Below, one piece after another: positions 11,452 through 22,870 of a stretch of 64,000 nt of DNA. The position numbers were made by a program, and so were the translations under genes. This DNA is from Ulva prolifera (lineage: Eukaryota > Chlorophyta > Ulvophyceae > Ulvales > Ulvaceae), in contig JALAAN010000010.1 of NCBI GenBank assembly GCA_023078555.1, positions 930,001-994,000 of the forward strand, given 5' to 3'. The notes beneath the pieces are model-generated. The model was not told where the DNA came from. It saw only the letters and a list, made by a program, of their open reading frames with translations, and did not search any database. Each line of letters starts with the position of its first letter. The stretch's first letter is position 1.

Positions 11452-13798
11452 AGAATACGTCTGCGCACTTTGTAAGTCTATTCGCGCTGTATCTCGAGAT
11501 ATTTGTGCGGCATGGGTCTGCAGTCGTGCAGCTGTACAAAGCTGTGTGAATGGTAGCCCCCGGTCACCACTTAGCACCTTGCGGCATAAAACAAGGCAGA
11601 CGCAGCCGTCTGTTTTTCCATATCTGCCACTGATGCATGAGTGCGCACTTGTGATAAACTACGTAGATTATACCAGGCGGAACAATTTCAAGGAATCATA
11701 ACAAACTGCATGTTGCATCTGTGACTAGCGCGTGTTGCATCGCCTCCTGCAGCCAGCCTTCGCGAGGCGCCAGCAGTACCTGATACTATTTTCATGAATA
11801 GACACGGGCCTTCAATTTGCATAGATTCTGTCATTGTGTAGCACGTTGCTGCACGTTGCAATGTTACCTGCAACTCCTCGGCACTGCAGGCAAGCAGGTG
11901 TTCCGCAAGAACTCGCGCGGTCTTATATGCAGGCATGTCCATCTTCAGATTTCAAAGATTGATGTTTGACAGCTTCTGCTTCAGAGCGCACTTCATCAGC
12001 GAGGTCGTTGTTGACCAGGCTGCGTTGGAAGCAGGCCCCGGGCCTGGCAAACAGCATTGCATCGTATCAGTTTCAAGCAACAGACCATATACATTCAACC
12101 AATTTACTGTATCCTTGCGTTGATTTGTGACGATTATGCGCATCAGCGTGTATTCTCTATCGGTGTCAGATGCTTCACGGCCGCAACCAAATGTCGTGTG
12201 CAGGTTGAAACACTACACAAACGGTAAAGATTTTACTTTCGTATCCGCAGGAGACACGTAAAGTATTCAGGTTCGTGTCGAGCTTGTGTTGTTTGTCGTG
12301 GACCTCCCAATGCATCTCTTGCTGAATGCTTTCCCAGCTTGCCCAGACCTGAGTCTGAATGGAGCTATCTTTCACTTTGACCCAAACCATGTTTCCGCTT
12401 TGGTAAACTGCCATAGGTCGCCACGACTGCAGGTGTGGAGAGCTGTGAGAATGTTCGAGCCACACCCACGATGGTTACAACATATGATCGCCAAGTGTGA
12501 AGCGGAGATTCTTATGTACATATTTGTGAGGCAACTAGTATGCTTGCATGCTGTGATGTTCAAGGTTGCTCAAAATTCTTGATCTGGTATGAAGCTGGCT
12601 CCATGTTACATCTGCACCGAGGCATTGTCTGATGACGTTACAAACTCAGCAGTTCGTTTGAGTACAGGTCCTTGAATTGTCGTGGCTTCTATTGAGAGAT
12701 CAGATGATTACAACAACATGCCTAGCATGGCGGGTATGTGTCGCAACTTCTGGCATTTGCTAGCATTATCTTCTGTACTGTTGAATGTTCTGTCTGCCTA
12801 TGACATGGCTCGTGTGCAGGAGGCCAAGGTACCTTTCACAGGCTTTTTGGCAACAATGAAACGCACATGAAGGGCAAGTGACTGTAGACTATTGAAATAT
12901 GTGTGTGTGTTTTGCATTTTGATGACTTAGAATGTCCTCGAGGGCTGGTGAGTGATTGCATTGGGGCAGTGCTGCTCTGAGCAGCTCCATATACAAGCAT
13001 TGGGCCTAGGAGTGTACCTCTCAACATCACACGTATATGAACTATTATAACAACGTTCTCTGCGTTGTTTTGCGCGCGGTGTCGTTTTGGAGCATCTTGC
13101 GTGCGCACCCATGTATTTTGTGGCGCACTTGCAGACAGTGCGCCGCGGTTTCAGGCGTGAGCCGTTCACGACAGGTGCGCCAGTGCAGTATGTGCCAATA
13201 TGCACGCGCGCCTGACGGCACTCAAGCTGGCCGATATCAGTGTCTATGACATCAACATGTGTGCCAGTGGGGCTATGCGGTGAAATGCAGCTGTGCCATC
13301 ACGCGTGACGCTGGCAAGCCTTCACATGCGCATGCGGTGTCTCTAGCACACACTTCTCATACGACAGAATACAATTATTGAACCATATGTGATATGCGTT
13401 CAACTTTGTCGCTGCATTTGCGCCAACATGGACCCCAGTCGTGGTTGCAGTCTTGGTTGCTTTCCAAAACATGGCTCACCACCCGAGTCGCAACACGCAG
13501 CGGCTACAGAGTCACCGAACATCGTGCAGCGAAGAGGATGAAAGAAGCGCTTCTGTGTGCCGCTCGTAAATGCTTTGTGGTAATCGTTTTGGGACCGCGC
13601 CCGGGCTACGTAAATACGTTGCTTCAGCACGAAGTGCACAAGACAGCCCAAGTGGAACCCAACGATACAATCAGCTATCACTGGCCACACAAGCAAACAG
13701 TAATGGAACGTATACAAAGGTTGACGCGTCCATGAAACGATTACGAGCCATTTGATCACCGTGGAGGATTTTTACTGCTCCGTCACATTGCCCGGACA

Positions 13799-14807
13799 CT
13801 TATCATGTATTACAAAAGAGTGAACGGGAGAAAACAAATACTGAAACCGAATCTCATCCGAATCAACTGCAACATACACTCACACACACACGAACACTAC
13901 AACCGCACTCACAACTCAGTCCGGCAGGATCGCGTCCTCCAGGCCCGCATCATATCGCAACCCTTGCTCCCGAGAGATGACAAGCCCAGACTTCCGATAC
14001 ATATCCGCATTGCCGCGCTGCAATGACACCGACAACACCCGCAGCGCCCACTGGACAAACGCGCCTTTGGAGATGCGCCCACTGGCAGCGGCCACATCCC
14101 CCAACTGACCGACGAACCTCACGGCAGCCTTGCCCATGAAGCCACACGATTCGACCGCAAACGGAACAAACCGGAACGCGGCATGGTCAGGCACGTCCCG
14201 CCGGAAGCGGTCCCGCTTCCTGTCCTCCGCCCGCTCCGCCGTCGCACCCGTCTCCCGCGCCGCAGCGGCCACGTATGAGGCCGCCGGCGCATGCGTGACC
14301 ACGACGTCCACGGCCGCCATCTCCAGGCGCGGCATGACCACGACGACGTCCCCGCGGCGATTCAGCTCAACACCCGCGCCCCTCGCGAGGGCACGGTAGA
14401 GCGGCTCCAGGGCAGACTGCAGTCCGGCGTAAGAGGCGACCAGGCGCAAGGCACGAGCCAGGTTATCATGGCGCATCTGGGTCTCCTTTGCCACCTTCTT
14501 GCAGACCATGGCGTGGTCTGGTTCGGCGGCAACACCTGCACTGCATTTGCACGGAGGGGGGGGGACGTCCGTCGGGACGCGGAATCGCAGGCGGTGCCAC
14601 ACCGCCAGGACAAACATGTCGTCGCCCATGGTGAGAACGCCGCCCGGCAGAGCGGAGAGGAAGGCGCCTGCAGGCCCCCCCGAAGCGCTCCTGAGCCACG
14701 CCGCTTCCCGCCTGCCGGCCGGCGTGTCGAGGTCGATGCCCTGTAGCACGAGTGAGGCCGCATGGTCCGCGACCGCGCGCCCCACCTCGCGCTGGGCCGC
14801 TAGCAGC
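13799..14807 (-). mobile_element. 5'-truncated LINE insertion
   Basis: A 1,009-bp insert flanked by the 11-bp duplication TTGCCCGGACA (13788-13798 and 14808-14818). It is absent from the twin element, where a single copy of the 11-mer sits near 24628. It is clearly more GC-rich than its surroundings. The minus strand encodes the C-terminal end of a non-LTR retrotransposon protein. The 3' end (at 13799) has no poly(A); instead TGTAA, the chlorophyte polyadenylation signal, lies about 10 bases from the end, after a GT-rich stretch. The 5' end is truncated, as is usual for LINEs. Confidence 0.9.
13916..14785 (-). pseudogene. LINE ORF2 C-terminal fragment
   Basis: About 290 residues from the region downstream of the RT of a LINE polyprotein. 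A CKC...H...C cluster (around CKCSAGVAAEPDHAMVC) is followed by KKVAKETQMRHDN. Then comes a segment with GDVVVVMP and AAVDVVVTH in which paired acidic residues are spaced as in the restriction-like endonuclease part of some LINEs, and a tail (RFVPFAVESCGFMGKAAVRF) typical of such elements in algae, oomycetes and plants. The RT itself is missing because of 5' truncation. Whether it belongs to the Dualen/RandI clade known from Chlamydomonas is a guess. Confidence 0.75.
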
Positions 14808-15323
14808 TTGCCCGGACATACTCAAAGAAGCGATGAAGCTCTGCTTATACACAGTCCGGACATCGAGAAATGGCGTAAACGTACTTCCTGAGGGATTTTA
14901 TCTTATTTGCATACGATTATGTGCGCTTTAGCGTGGCCGCAAGCTGTGGACTGCCCCAGCGAATGATCCAGCAATACCGGGCCAAGGCCACACTTACGGC
15001 AGCAAGTGGCACCGTGAGACACGAAATGCACCGTAATGTATGATTATTCAATATCGCGTCAGTTGTTTGCCGTGGCATCATGCTTGCAGGCCGCAACACC
15101 ATACGCTACCCCACAAGCATGTAGCACTGCACGCGGCGCAACTGGCTCGCATGTGCTCCGTTCGTCGCCAGGATTATGTTGTTGCACTCGCAATACAAAT
15201 AGCTACAGCTTAAGACCCGTGTATTCTAAAATTAGCGTGTCTACAAAGACTTTGCTTGTTCGCACTCAATGGCGCACTCCTGTGGCGCACCCATGGGTGC
15301 GCCTGTTCGGCATCTGGCCTGTG

Positions 15324-18300
15324 CAGCATGCAGGCATTTCAGGGAAAGCGTACATTGAGACTGAAAGCCATGGTGACAATGGTCATTACACAAACAAGAC
15401 GATATGCACAGATGGTCAGGTATCACAAGGTACGGCGACTGTTACACCAATCTATGCATCTTATCAGATCTGATGCTGCCATCATGCAGTTTACCACAAT
15501 GCTTGCCATGGCTGTCCGACCATGAGCCCTTACCGTATCACGTTCTTGCAGGTCTGCAGCATCCGCATCGCAATGTTCATGCAAGAAGCATGCTTTGCTG
15601 TGGCCGCAAGTTTCCCAGTCAGCCTGTGGCATTGTGGTGTTCTCTGTCTGTGAGGCGGGCTGGTACGATGCTGAGCCGTTATTGCGATTGTTGTGCTGCT
15701 TCCATGGTCTAGCACTCTCAGCCAAACTCTTGAGTGCAGGTCATGGCCTGCAGGGTTGCCTAAACTTCATTCAGACAACATGATTTACTTGCTTAGCATG
15801 ACAGGTGTGGATTCACCCTCCTGCTAGAGTTTCGCATGCCCGAAGACTTGTGCAACACAGCGTTACTACTGTTGCGGACCGCCTGGTGAACTTGGTACCT
15901 GGAAGGTTGACTCGGGTGTATTGTTGCAGTACAACCACTGACAATTGTGTTTTATGCAGGCTGGCCAACTAGCAAGACCAAGGGAAGGCCACGCTGATAC
16001 AATACAGAGTTCGAAGTTTATTTAGTTTACTACGTCCACTTGACTTCTCTTTCTGTGTTGGTGAGTGTCTGCAGTTTCGCAGCGCATTGTGACAAGTGCC
16101 TAGCTAGCAGGATGTATATGATTGTAAACATGAACAGTAATCAACCAGATACGACATGGGACAGTTCCATACAATAATAGCGATGATTGCCCGCGATATC
16201 GATCCCTGTGGTCTTGTCTGCGCACCTAATCGGCGCATGCCGCGCTGCTTGCGCACCAGGTAGGCGCACCGTCAGGCGCACCCCCCGGGTGCGCCGATTA
16301 AGTGAGGCGGCGCAAGCTAGAAAGTGCGCGCCACCAGGTGCTCAACGGCACCCCTGAGGAGCGCAGGATCGCCGCGAGGCTCGCGGAGAGGCGTATGTAC
16401 TCTCTGAATATATATACTTTAATCCACGGGAAAGGCCAGAGCGATGGAGCCCAGGCGTGGCATGGAGCAAGCCGGATACGTTGAAAAGCAACATCTCAGG
16501 TCATACAGGCTCCCGCAAAAACATAGCACGTGAATCAGCGGCCTCGTCAGAGATACGCCCTTACAGCCGGCGGCGGCGTAGACTATACTACCAGCGCCCC
16601 GAGGATGACGACAGCCGTGCCAGGAATCCATGCTGGGACATTTGTCGGCGTAGCGGTGGACGTCCGAGTCTCAGTGTCGAGCTGACGTGGTGCATCTCAA
16701 CCGGACTGAAGGTCCCCACATGCATGGGTCACGGAAGGACATGCAGCACGTAACACATCCAAGAATTCAGGAGACAAAACTGATCGCAGAGCATCTATAG
16801 ATAAAGGTTTAATCATCTGCGCAGTAGCGCGCCTCGTCGCGACGCAGCCGCAGATCTGCGTGCTCGTGTAGTCGGGCTCTCGGTGCAGCTCCAAGTGGGG
16901 CCCAAGACCAAGTGCACTCAACAATCCATATCTCAGTGCATACTTCTCGGATTGCGGTAATTTTTGGTTCCCTGGATCCGCAACAGTCCTCCCAGTTAGC
17001 TGGCGCTAAGGAAAAGGTACTAGGCGTTGTCTAGGCCCAAAAACTGCTTTTTCGTCACTGCAGGCTCCAGCAGAGAGATACAGCCACTCAAAGGTAGCCC
17101 TTGTTCAAGGCCATGGGTGAGGCATGCCAGCCCTGCGCTGCCTCCAACTCTGTCAGCCAAGTGCCAACACATATTCCTGGTGCCTCGGGAAGTGGAATGT
17201 TGACTGCCACACTGTAATGGTGACCATACTGATTTCCCTGAGCATATGGCAGGTGGCCCATGCATGCCACATGTATTGAGCAACACGTTGTCACGACAGC
17301 AGCTCAAGTGCGGCTGACACGATCACGTTGTCGAAATTCATCGGTTGTGACGCCGCAGTCAAGGCTGCCTTGCGGCTGCAGGTGGATCTTACTGCATAAA
17401 GTAGCTTTTCAGGCGTCACGTTCAAACCGTGAGTTTCCCCGCACGCCACGGAATGCGTTACCGCAGCTGAGCAAAATCAAGCAGTACACTCGAGCATTGT
17501 TCAAGCGGGAGCACAAATAGTTCGGGATAGGCCTTGCCGATATCTTGCCCAGGTCTGGATGCGGAACGTCCGGGTGATCATTGCAGAATGTCGATCGCGG
17601 CAACTGCTATGTTTTTGCGGCACCCAGTACGATCACAGCCCAACTCCCACCGACATTAAAGGATCTGCAATAACAGAGTCTAAGACGTTATATGGACTGG
17701 TTGGCCGACCCGTAACCTGTAATGCTGACGCCTAGACTGATGAGGAAGTTCAAGGGCTTCGCCTGCTACTGAACACTCTATGTACGCGATTACGAAAGAT
17801 TGCGACGCACAAATCGCATCGTAATGTCAAAAAAAGTGTCAATCATATCACTACTTCGGTTCCGCGTCACGCCGTGCCCAGACGAGTGCAGGGCACTGGG
17901 CTCGGCGTAAGCCTCTGGTGCACACACAACTCGAATAAGTGGGCGAGCACGCACGCCAACATCGCAATTCGCACGTAAGTATTTCACATTGGCTTATTGA
18001 AAAGCTATGGAACGGTGACATTCCTTTTAAAGCACCGAAGCACCTCAATTTCGGTCAGTGACCCCCGGGGCAGCTCACCGACTTCATCGCTGTGCCAACC
18101 AACTCGGCGCACCGCAGCGCAAACGGCAAACAGGAACCTCAGAAAAACATATGTTTAGCTTACACGAGCGCCGGCGCGCAAATTCAAGTTACTCAGAAGG
18201 ACTTACGCCAACGATGCGCGACAGGGCGAGCAACCTATACAACGCACTTCCGCTCCGAGAACAACCCGGGCAGGTTGTGACGGAAGCCCAAACTTCAATT

Positions 18301-18588
18301 TAATAGCATATCAGCGATACCATATCGTGGTGTTGGCTTGTAGGCGTGCGGTATCACCGGTAGGGGCTCGACGACCCCGGTGACCTGCTTCGCGGAAACA
18401 CCTGTGGGAATGCGAATACCTCACCGATCGTGTTGGGAACAAGTTCACTGAGATGCCAAGACCACAGGCTATCTTCAGCAGTTAATTTGAGGCGATTTAG
18501 AGGAGTTTGTGGTGATCTTGTGATTTCACGTTTCGGCGCGCACCCAGTACGCGCACCCAGGGTGCGCGTGCCACGCATAGCCTATGTG
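15324..18588. other. Non-coding stretch with a GGTGCGC cluster and a possible transposon end
   Basis: No gene recognised. A cluster of GCGCACC/GGTGCGC motifs with an inverted pair (TAATCGGCGCA near 16227, TGCGCCGATTA near 16296) could be the core of a small MITE-like element. The right edge (18535-18588) has GCGCACC motifs. Read from 18588 on the minus strand it starts CACATAGG, with CGCAC at position 23, so it looks like a variant end of the same DNA transposon family. It abuts the truncated copia that follows. Confidence 0.4.
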
Positions 18589-20533
18589 ACAATCCACCCT
18601 GGAAGGCAGCGTTGGCTGGGCCTGATAGGGAGAAGTGGATGGTAGCTCTGGAGGAAGAGGTGAACTCTTTGAGTGAGCATGGCACCTATGAATTGGTAGA
18701 ATTGCCAGTAGGGGCTAAGGCCATCTCTGGTAAATGGGTCATGAAGATTAAGAGGGGACCTACAGGAGAGATCCAGCGTTACAAGGCGCGGTATGTTGCT
18801 AGAGGGTTTACCCAGGAGGAGGGTGTAGATTTCTTTGAGACGTGGGCTCCAGTAGGGAGCTATGCCACTCTTCGTGTTGTTCTGTCAATAGTTGCAGTGG
18901 AAGATTTAGAGATGAAACACGTAGACATCCAGTGTGCCTTTCTCAATGGGGTCATGAATGAGACTGTTTATGTAGAACAACCCTAGGTTTTGAACGATGG
19001 CACCAGTCGAGTGTGGAAACTGCTTAAGACCCTGTATGGCTTGAAGCAAGCAGCACGTGAATGGCACAAGGCGCTTGCACGTCTACTGGGTGAGATGGGC
19101 TTTGTTCGCTCACACTCAGATCCTGCACTGTATGTTAGGAAAACTGGTAGATGTTTCATCTTCCTATGGGTTGATGATTTGTTTATCTTCGGACGGTCCA
19201 CGGGCCTGAAGGAGTTGATAGACCGAATTCTCAAAGTGTTCACCGGAAGGGACTGAGGCGATTTGTCTTGGGCATTAGGCGCCTCTATCAAGCGTGACAG
19301 GAAGAAGAGAACGATCACGTTGTCCCAAGAGCAGAAGATTGTGAATCTGCTAGAAAAGTTTAGCATGGCAGATTGTAGACCCAGTCCGACTCCACTGGTG
19401 CCACGGCAACAGTTGAGGAGCGCGAAGGACTACCCTGACCTTGAGGTTGCCACTCAGGCAGAGCACGCTCAGTTCATGAGTGCTGTAGGGGGAATCCAGT
19501 ACCTGGCTGTAGTTACGCGACCTGATATTTCTTATGCCTGTAATGCTTTGGCCAAACATATGGGGTGTAGCTTAAAGGAGCATTGGTCAGCGGTGCAGCA
19601 TGTGCTGAGATACGTGCAGTCCACGAAGGGACTTTGGTGTTTAAGGGCTCGTCTGAGAAGAGTTGTTTGCTTGAGGGATACACTGATGCTGATTTTGCAA
19701 ATGACAAGAGTTTGAAGAGCATAAGTGGCCTACTCCTACGGGTGTATGGCAATACTGTGTTCTGGAGGTCAAAGAGGCAGGCGATCACAGCTGGTGATAC
19801 GACCGAGGCAGAATTGATAGCAATGAGTAGTGCAGCAAACGAGTTGATGTGGGCCAAGCAATTGTTGCTAGACTTGCATCTTCGTCCAGAAAAACCGGTG
19901 CTTTGGGGAGATAATAAAAGTGCGAGTATCCTTGCAAACAACCCAATCTCTAGTGATAGGTCCAAACATATTCGAGTGCGGCACCTACGGGTCCGAGAAT
20001 TTGTAGAGGCGGACGAGATCCAAGTGCAATGGGTAGGGACCAAAGACCAGTTAGCTGATGTCTTCACTAAGGTTTTGCCTGGACCTGCATTGAAGGACGT
20101 TCGAGAGAAGCTGCATCTAATTCAAGATCAGAAGACCTTCTAGGGGAGTGTCATAAATCAGTGACTAGGTACACCTGCAATGCATGACGCGCAAGTCTGC
20201 GCATGGGTATGGTGGCCAAGGGCCCAACCCGTGTTATGTTAGGATATTATGCATGAGCATACTTGGGGCGCTCCGTGAGCGGCTCGCCCCAGGCCATTGT
20301 CATTGGGCTACGGTAGACATGCACGAATGGTCGCATATAGTCGTATGCGTCCAAGTCTGAAGTAACCTTTCTCTTACATCTTCCATAGGTTCCTGCACTG
20401 TCTTGCATCCAGTGCAGTATACTCCCTGATCTGTGTAGTGACCTTTCGTACGACCTGGCGGCTCTCCAGGTATAGGCACTACTAACCTCCTAATGCACAC
20501 ATAATAGGTTCTCGTTTATAACACAGACTGCTG
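18589..20533 (+). mobile_element. Second Ty1/copia element, 5'-truncated fragment
   Basis: The fragment starts within the RT (WKAALAGPDREKWMVALEEE) immediately beside the possible DNA-transposon end at 18588. It continues through RT (LYGLKQAAREWH, WVDDLFIFG) and RNase H (EGYTDADFANDKSLKSISG, TTEAELIAMSSAANEL, DNKSASILANNP, QLADVFTKVLP), then a purine run (AGGGGAG) and the start of an LTR at 20149. It differs from the element at 6710-11451 and is older, with several breaks in the coding region. Gag, protease and integrase are absent. Confidence 0.85.
20149..20533 (+). repeat. Probable 3' LTR of the second copia
   Basis: It begins TGTCATAAATCAGTGACTAG directly after the purine tract AGGGGAG. 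The far end is a guess: an ACACA near 20525-20533 would give the usual CA end. There is no second LTR for comparison. Confidence 0.5.
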
Positions 20534-20540
20534 GACGTAC

Positions 20541-21188
20541 ATGGGCGCAGCTTCTTTGATGTTTGTCTTCTTCCATGTGCTCGTTTGTAATGTGTTTATT
20601 TGTGCGCAGCTGCGTTCGCCTCAGTACGCAATGGATTTCCAGTGCTTTTCATCTGCGGAGACTGATTGGCCTGTCTCGCGCTATGGAAGAGCACACAATC
20701 ATGTCAGCGCTGTTGCCGAGGAAGCCATAGGACATTCCGCAGCCACCAAGGAAGCCATAGGACATTCCGCCACGATCGTTCCTTGTGAAACATACGGACG
20801 CGGGCGGAAGGTCGAGAGCCTCGTAGGAACGTTCCTCTGTCAGCGGAACGCCTACGGTTCCGCGGCGGAATGTCACCATTCTCCTAGTGACTCTGCGAGT
20901 CATGAGATCGGCACAGGTATCAGCAATCATGATTGGAAAATTGGTCATTTGAAGGCAGAGTTGCTCAAGGCAAAGCAAGATGGCGACAAGCCCATCCGAT
21001 TCAGGTTTGGCAAAGAGAGCATGAACTATACGTGGAAGAAGCCAGATCCTCCTGGCGGGCAGAGCTGCAGCCAATCAGAGGATGCTGCAAACAATCGCGT
21101 CGTTTTGTTCACAGACTTTTTTGCTGCCGTGGCTTTGCATGGCGGGATCACCAAGGTGTGTGACGAGCTGTCTGTCTGCGCTGTATAA
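20541..21188 (+). CDS. Hypothetical ORF, 215 residues
   Basis: Open frame just downstream of the copia LTR. I recognise no family. A hydrophobic N-terminus (MFVFFHVLVCNVFICA) could be a signal or membrane segment if the first Met is used. A short tandem duplication gives EEAIGHSA then KEAIGHSA, and a lysine/proline-rich stretch (FRFGKESMNYTWKKPDPPGG) looks more protein-like than random sequence. It may be an exon of a longer gene or chance. Confidence 0.25.
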   Translation: MGAASLMFVFFHVLVCNVFICAQLRSPQYAMDFQCFSSAETDWPVSRYGRAHNHVSAVAEEAIGHSAATKEAIGHSATIVPCETYGRGRKVESLVGTFLCQRNAYGSAAECHHSPSDSASHEIGTGISNHDWKIGHLKAELLKAKQDGDKPIRFRFGKESMNYTWKKPDPPGGQSCSQSEDAANNRVVLFTDFFAAVALHGGITKVCDELSVCAV

Positions 21189-22267
21189 GCAATGGTCCAA
21201 AGCACTGTATCAGGCCATTCAAGTTTGCAGGTGTTCTCAGGGCAACAAGCACCCAAATATGGAAGCGAAGCGTATGCACGCTCGAGCGATCATGCGCGTG
21301 TCTGATTGACCTCAAGCTACTATCATTGTGTGAATCAGTTGCACCGCCATGTGAACAGGACGTTGGGACCGTGAGGTACAGATACCATCAAGTGTGATCA
21401 CATACATGATGGGATTGTGTTGCTCATATGAATCATGCACGTCTGTGTTGTGTGTGCCATATAAATGCTGCAGTCATCATCGCAGGTCAGAGGTGAGTGA
21501 TCTATCAATAGGTTGATGTGTGCAGGTGGCAAATAATGCACTACTTTCTCAATCAATGCAAACTCATCGAGGAGGCAGCGGCGCTCAAGAGAGTTTGTGA
21601 CCATGCCGCACCTGGAGAAGACAGCCCCACGGTCAAACTCGTAATCGTCTTGATGGAGAGCATGAACACAGTACAATGCAAATCTGCAGATGTAGTTATC
21701 CACCATGAGCCCTGCAAACGCCCACGAATTGAGTAGAGCACCCAACTGAGCTGGAGTGTTGTGATTCTCAGGGCGGGCAATATAGGCGCCTTTGCTGTTT
21801 GTGTGGGATATGTACAATATAGGAAAGATATTCGCACAGGCACGGCGATCATGTTGCAGCTTTGCCGATAGTTGAGGAACATTTACCCACAGTGTAATTC
21901 ACCCCCCATATGCGTGTTCATTGCTGATCAAAATTTTGCTGATCAAATATTGTTGGTAGCACTTGAACTTGACAATAATGTGCAGTTGAGTCCCTGGATG
22001 TGGTACACACACATGTGCATATTGTTAGCACTGTGACGGCTTGTTCACGAGAAGATGTGTAAGAAACGTAAGCATTAGTCTGCTGCCAGCAGGGCCACAC
22101 GGTCTGACGTGCAGACCTGCCCTCATAATGCCCGAGCTGTTCCCCGCGCAGCGAGCCGCGGTTCGTCTTGTCGTACCGTGTCGTCTGCCCCTGTCACCAC
22201 CAGGAGAACTCAATTGCAGTTCATTCTTTCGTTTTGCATCATTGCAGTAAAGATAACAGCAGAGGGG

Positions 22268-22770
22268 CATGTGCAGCTACAAGTGGCAAGCAGTTCTGGG
22301 ATGCTTCACAGCTACTGCACACAACCAACAACCAAACAGCAGCAGTGAGTGTCAGCCAGCCCTATGTAGCATCACACACACATACACAGCAGAGAGAGAC
22401 ATGTGCAGCTACAAGTGGCAAGCAATGCTGGGATGCTTCACAGCTACTGCACACAACCAACAACCAAACAGCAGCAGTGAGTGTCAGGCTTATGGGGCAT
22501 CACACACACATACACAGCAGAGGGAGACATGTGCAGCTACAAGTGGCAAGCAGTGCTGGGATGCTTCACAGCTACTGCACACAACCAACAACCAAACAGC
22601 AGCAGTGAGTGTCAGGCTTATGGGGCATCACACACACATACACAGCAGAGGGAGACATGTGCGGCTACAAGTGGCAAGCAGTGCTGGGATGCTTCACAGC
22701 TACTGCACGCAACCAACAACCAAACAGCAGCAGTGAGTGTCAGCCTCATGGGGCATCACACACAGGGCAG
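22268..22770. repeat. Minisatellite: about four tandem copies of a 128/132-bp unit
   Basis: Units start at 22268, 22400, 22528 and 22656, each with ATGTGCAGCTACAAGTGGCA, followed by an AACCAACAACCAAACAGC stretch and a CA-rich tail (CACACACATACACAGC). The first period is 132 bp and the next two 128 bp. Copies two to four are nearly identical. All three forward frames stay open across the array, but the period is not a multiple of three, so this is unlikely to be a protein repeat. Confidence 0.95.
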
Positions 22771-22789
22771 GGAGCCTAGCACTGGAAAA

Positions 22790-22859
22790 TGTACGTGCCG
22801 TGAGTTGAACACGGGCCTCTTGGCTTGAAGCCAGCGCTCTTCCACTGAGCTACACGCAC
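22790..22859 (-). tRNA. tRNA-like sequence, apparent anticodon UCA, probably a pseudogene
   Basis: On the minus strand the acceptor GTGCGTG pairs with CACGTAC (7 pairs including one G-U). The D-arm is GCTC/GAGC, the T-arm CCGTG/CACGG with loop TTCAACT, and the A box reads TAGCTCAGTGG. The discriminator A is followed at once by TTTT, a Pol III terminator. The anticodon loop reads CTTCAAG, so UCA. The anticodon stem is one base short on its 5' side (CTGG against CCAAG). The T-loop has A where G of TTCGA is usual. This could be a recent pseudogene or the head of a SINE. A selenocysteine tRNA is ruled out by the short variable arm. Confidence 0.5.
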
Positions 22860-22870
22860 TTCTGATACTA

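Larger units (their letters stand above)
6098..15323 (+). mobile_element. Non-autonomous TIR DNA transposon, twin copy 1, with copia and LINE inserted
   Basis: Both ends carry the perfect 15-bp inverted repeat CACAGGCCAGATGCC. Flanks show a 2-bp CA duplication, or 3-bp GCA if the terminal G is shared. Just inside each end, at position 23, come CTCAC or CGCAC and clusters of GGTGCGC, the arrangement expected of EnSpm/CACTA subterminal repeats. Removing the copia (4,742 bp plus 5-bp duplication) and the LINE (1,009 bp plus 11-bp duplication) leaves exactly 3,459 bp, the length of the inverted twin at 24115-27573, which matches almost base for base. No transposase is recognisable in the 3.46 kb, so it presumably moves with a helper. 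Small ORFs inside it are not convincing genes. Confidence 0.88.

Noticed and set aside
12175-13759. ORFs of about 90-120 residues conserved between the two twin elements (for example 13400-13759 minus, also at 24659-25018 plus)
   Set aside because: The twins are almost identical everywhere, so identity of ORFs shows recency only; the ORFs match no transposase and overlap others on both strands.
22168-22828. Three overlapping forward ORFs of 115-155 residues
   Set aside because: They are products of a stop-free 128-bp tandem repeat read in three frames.
22790-22859. Selenocysteine tRNA (UCA anticodon)
   Set aside because: The variable arm is only about 4 bases and the acceptor/T architecture is that of an ordinary tRNA; tRNA-Sec has a long variable arm.
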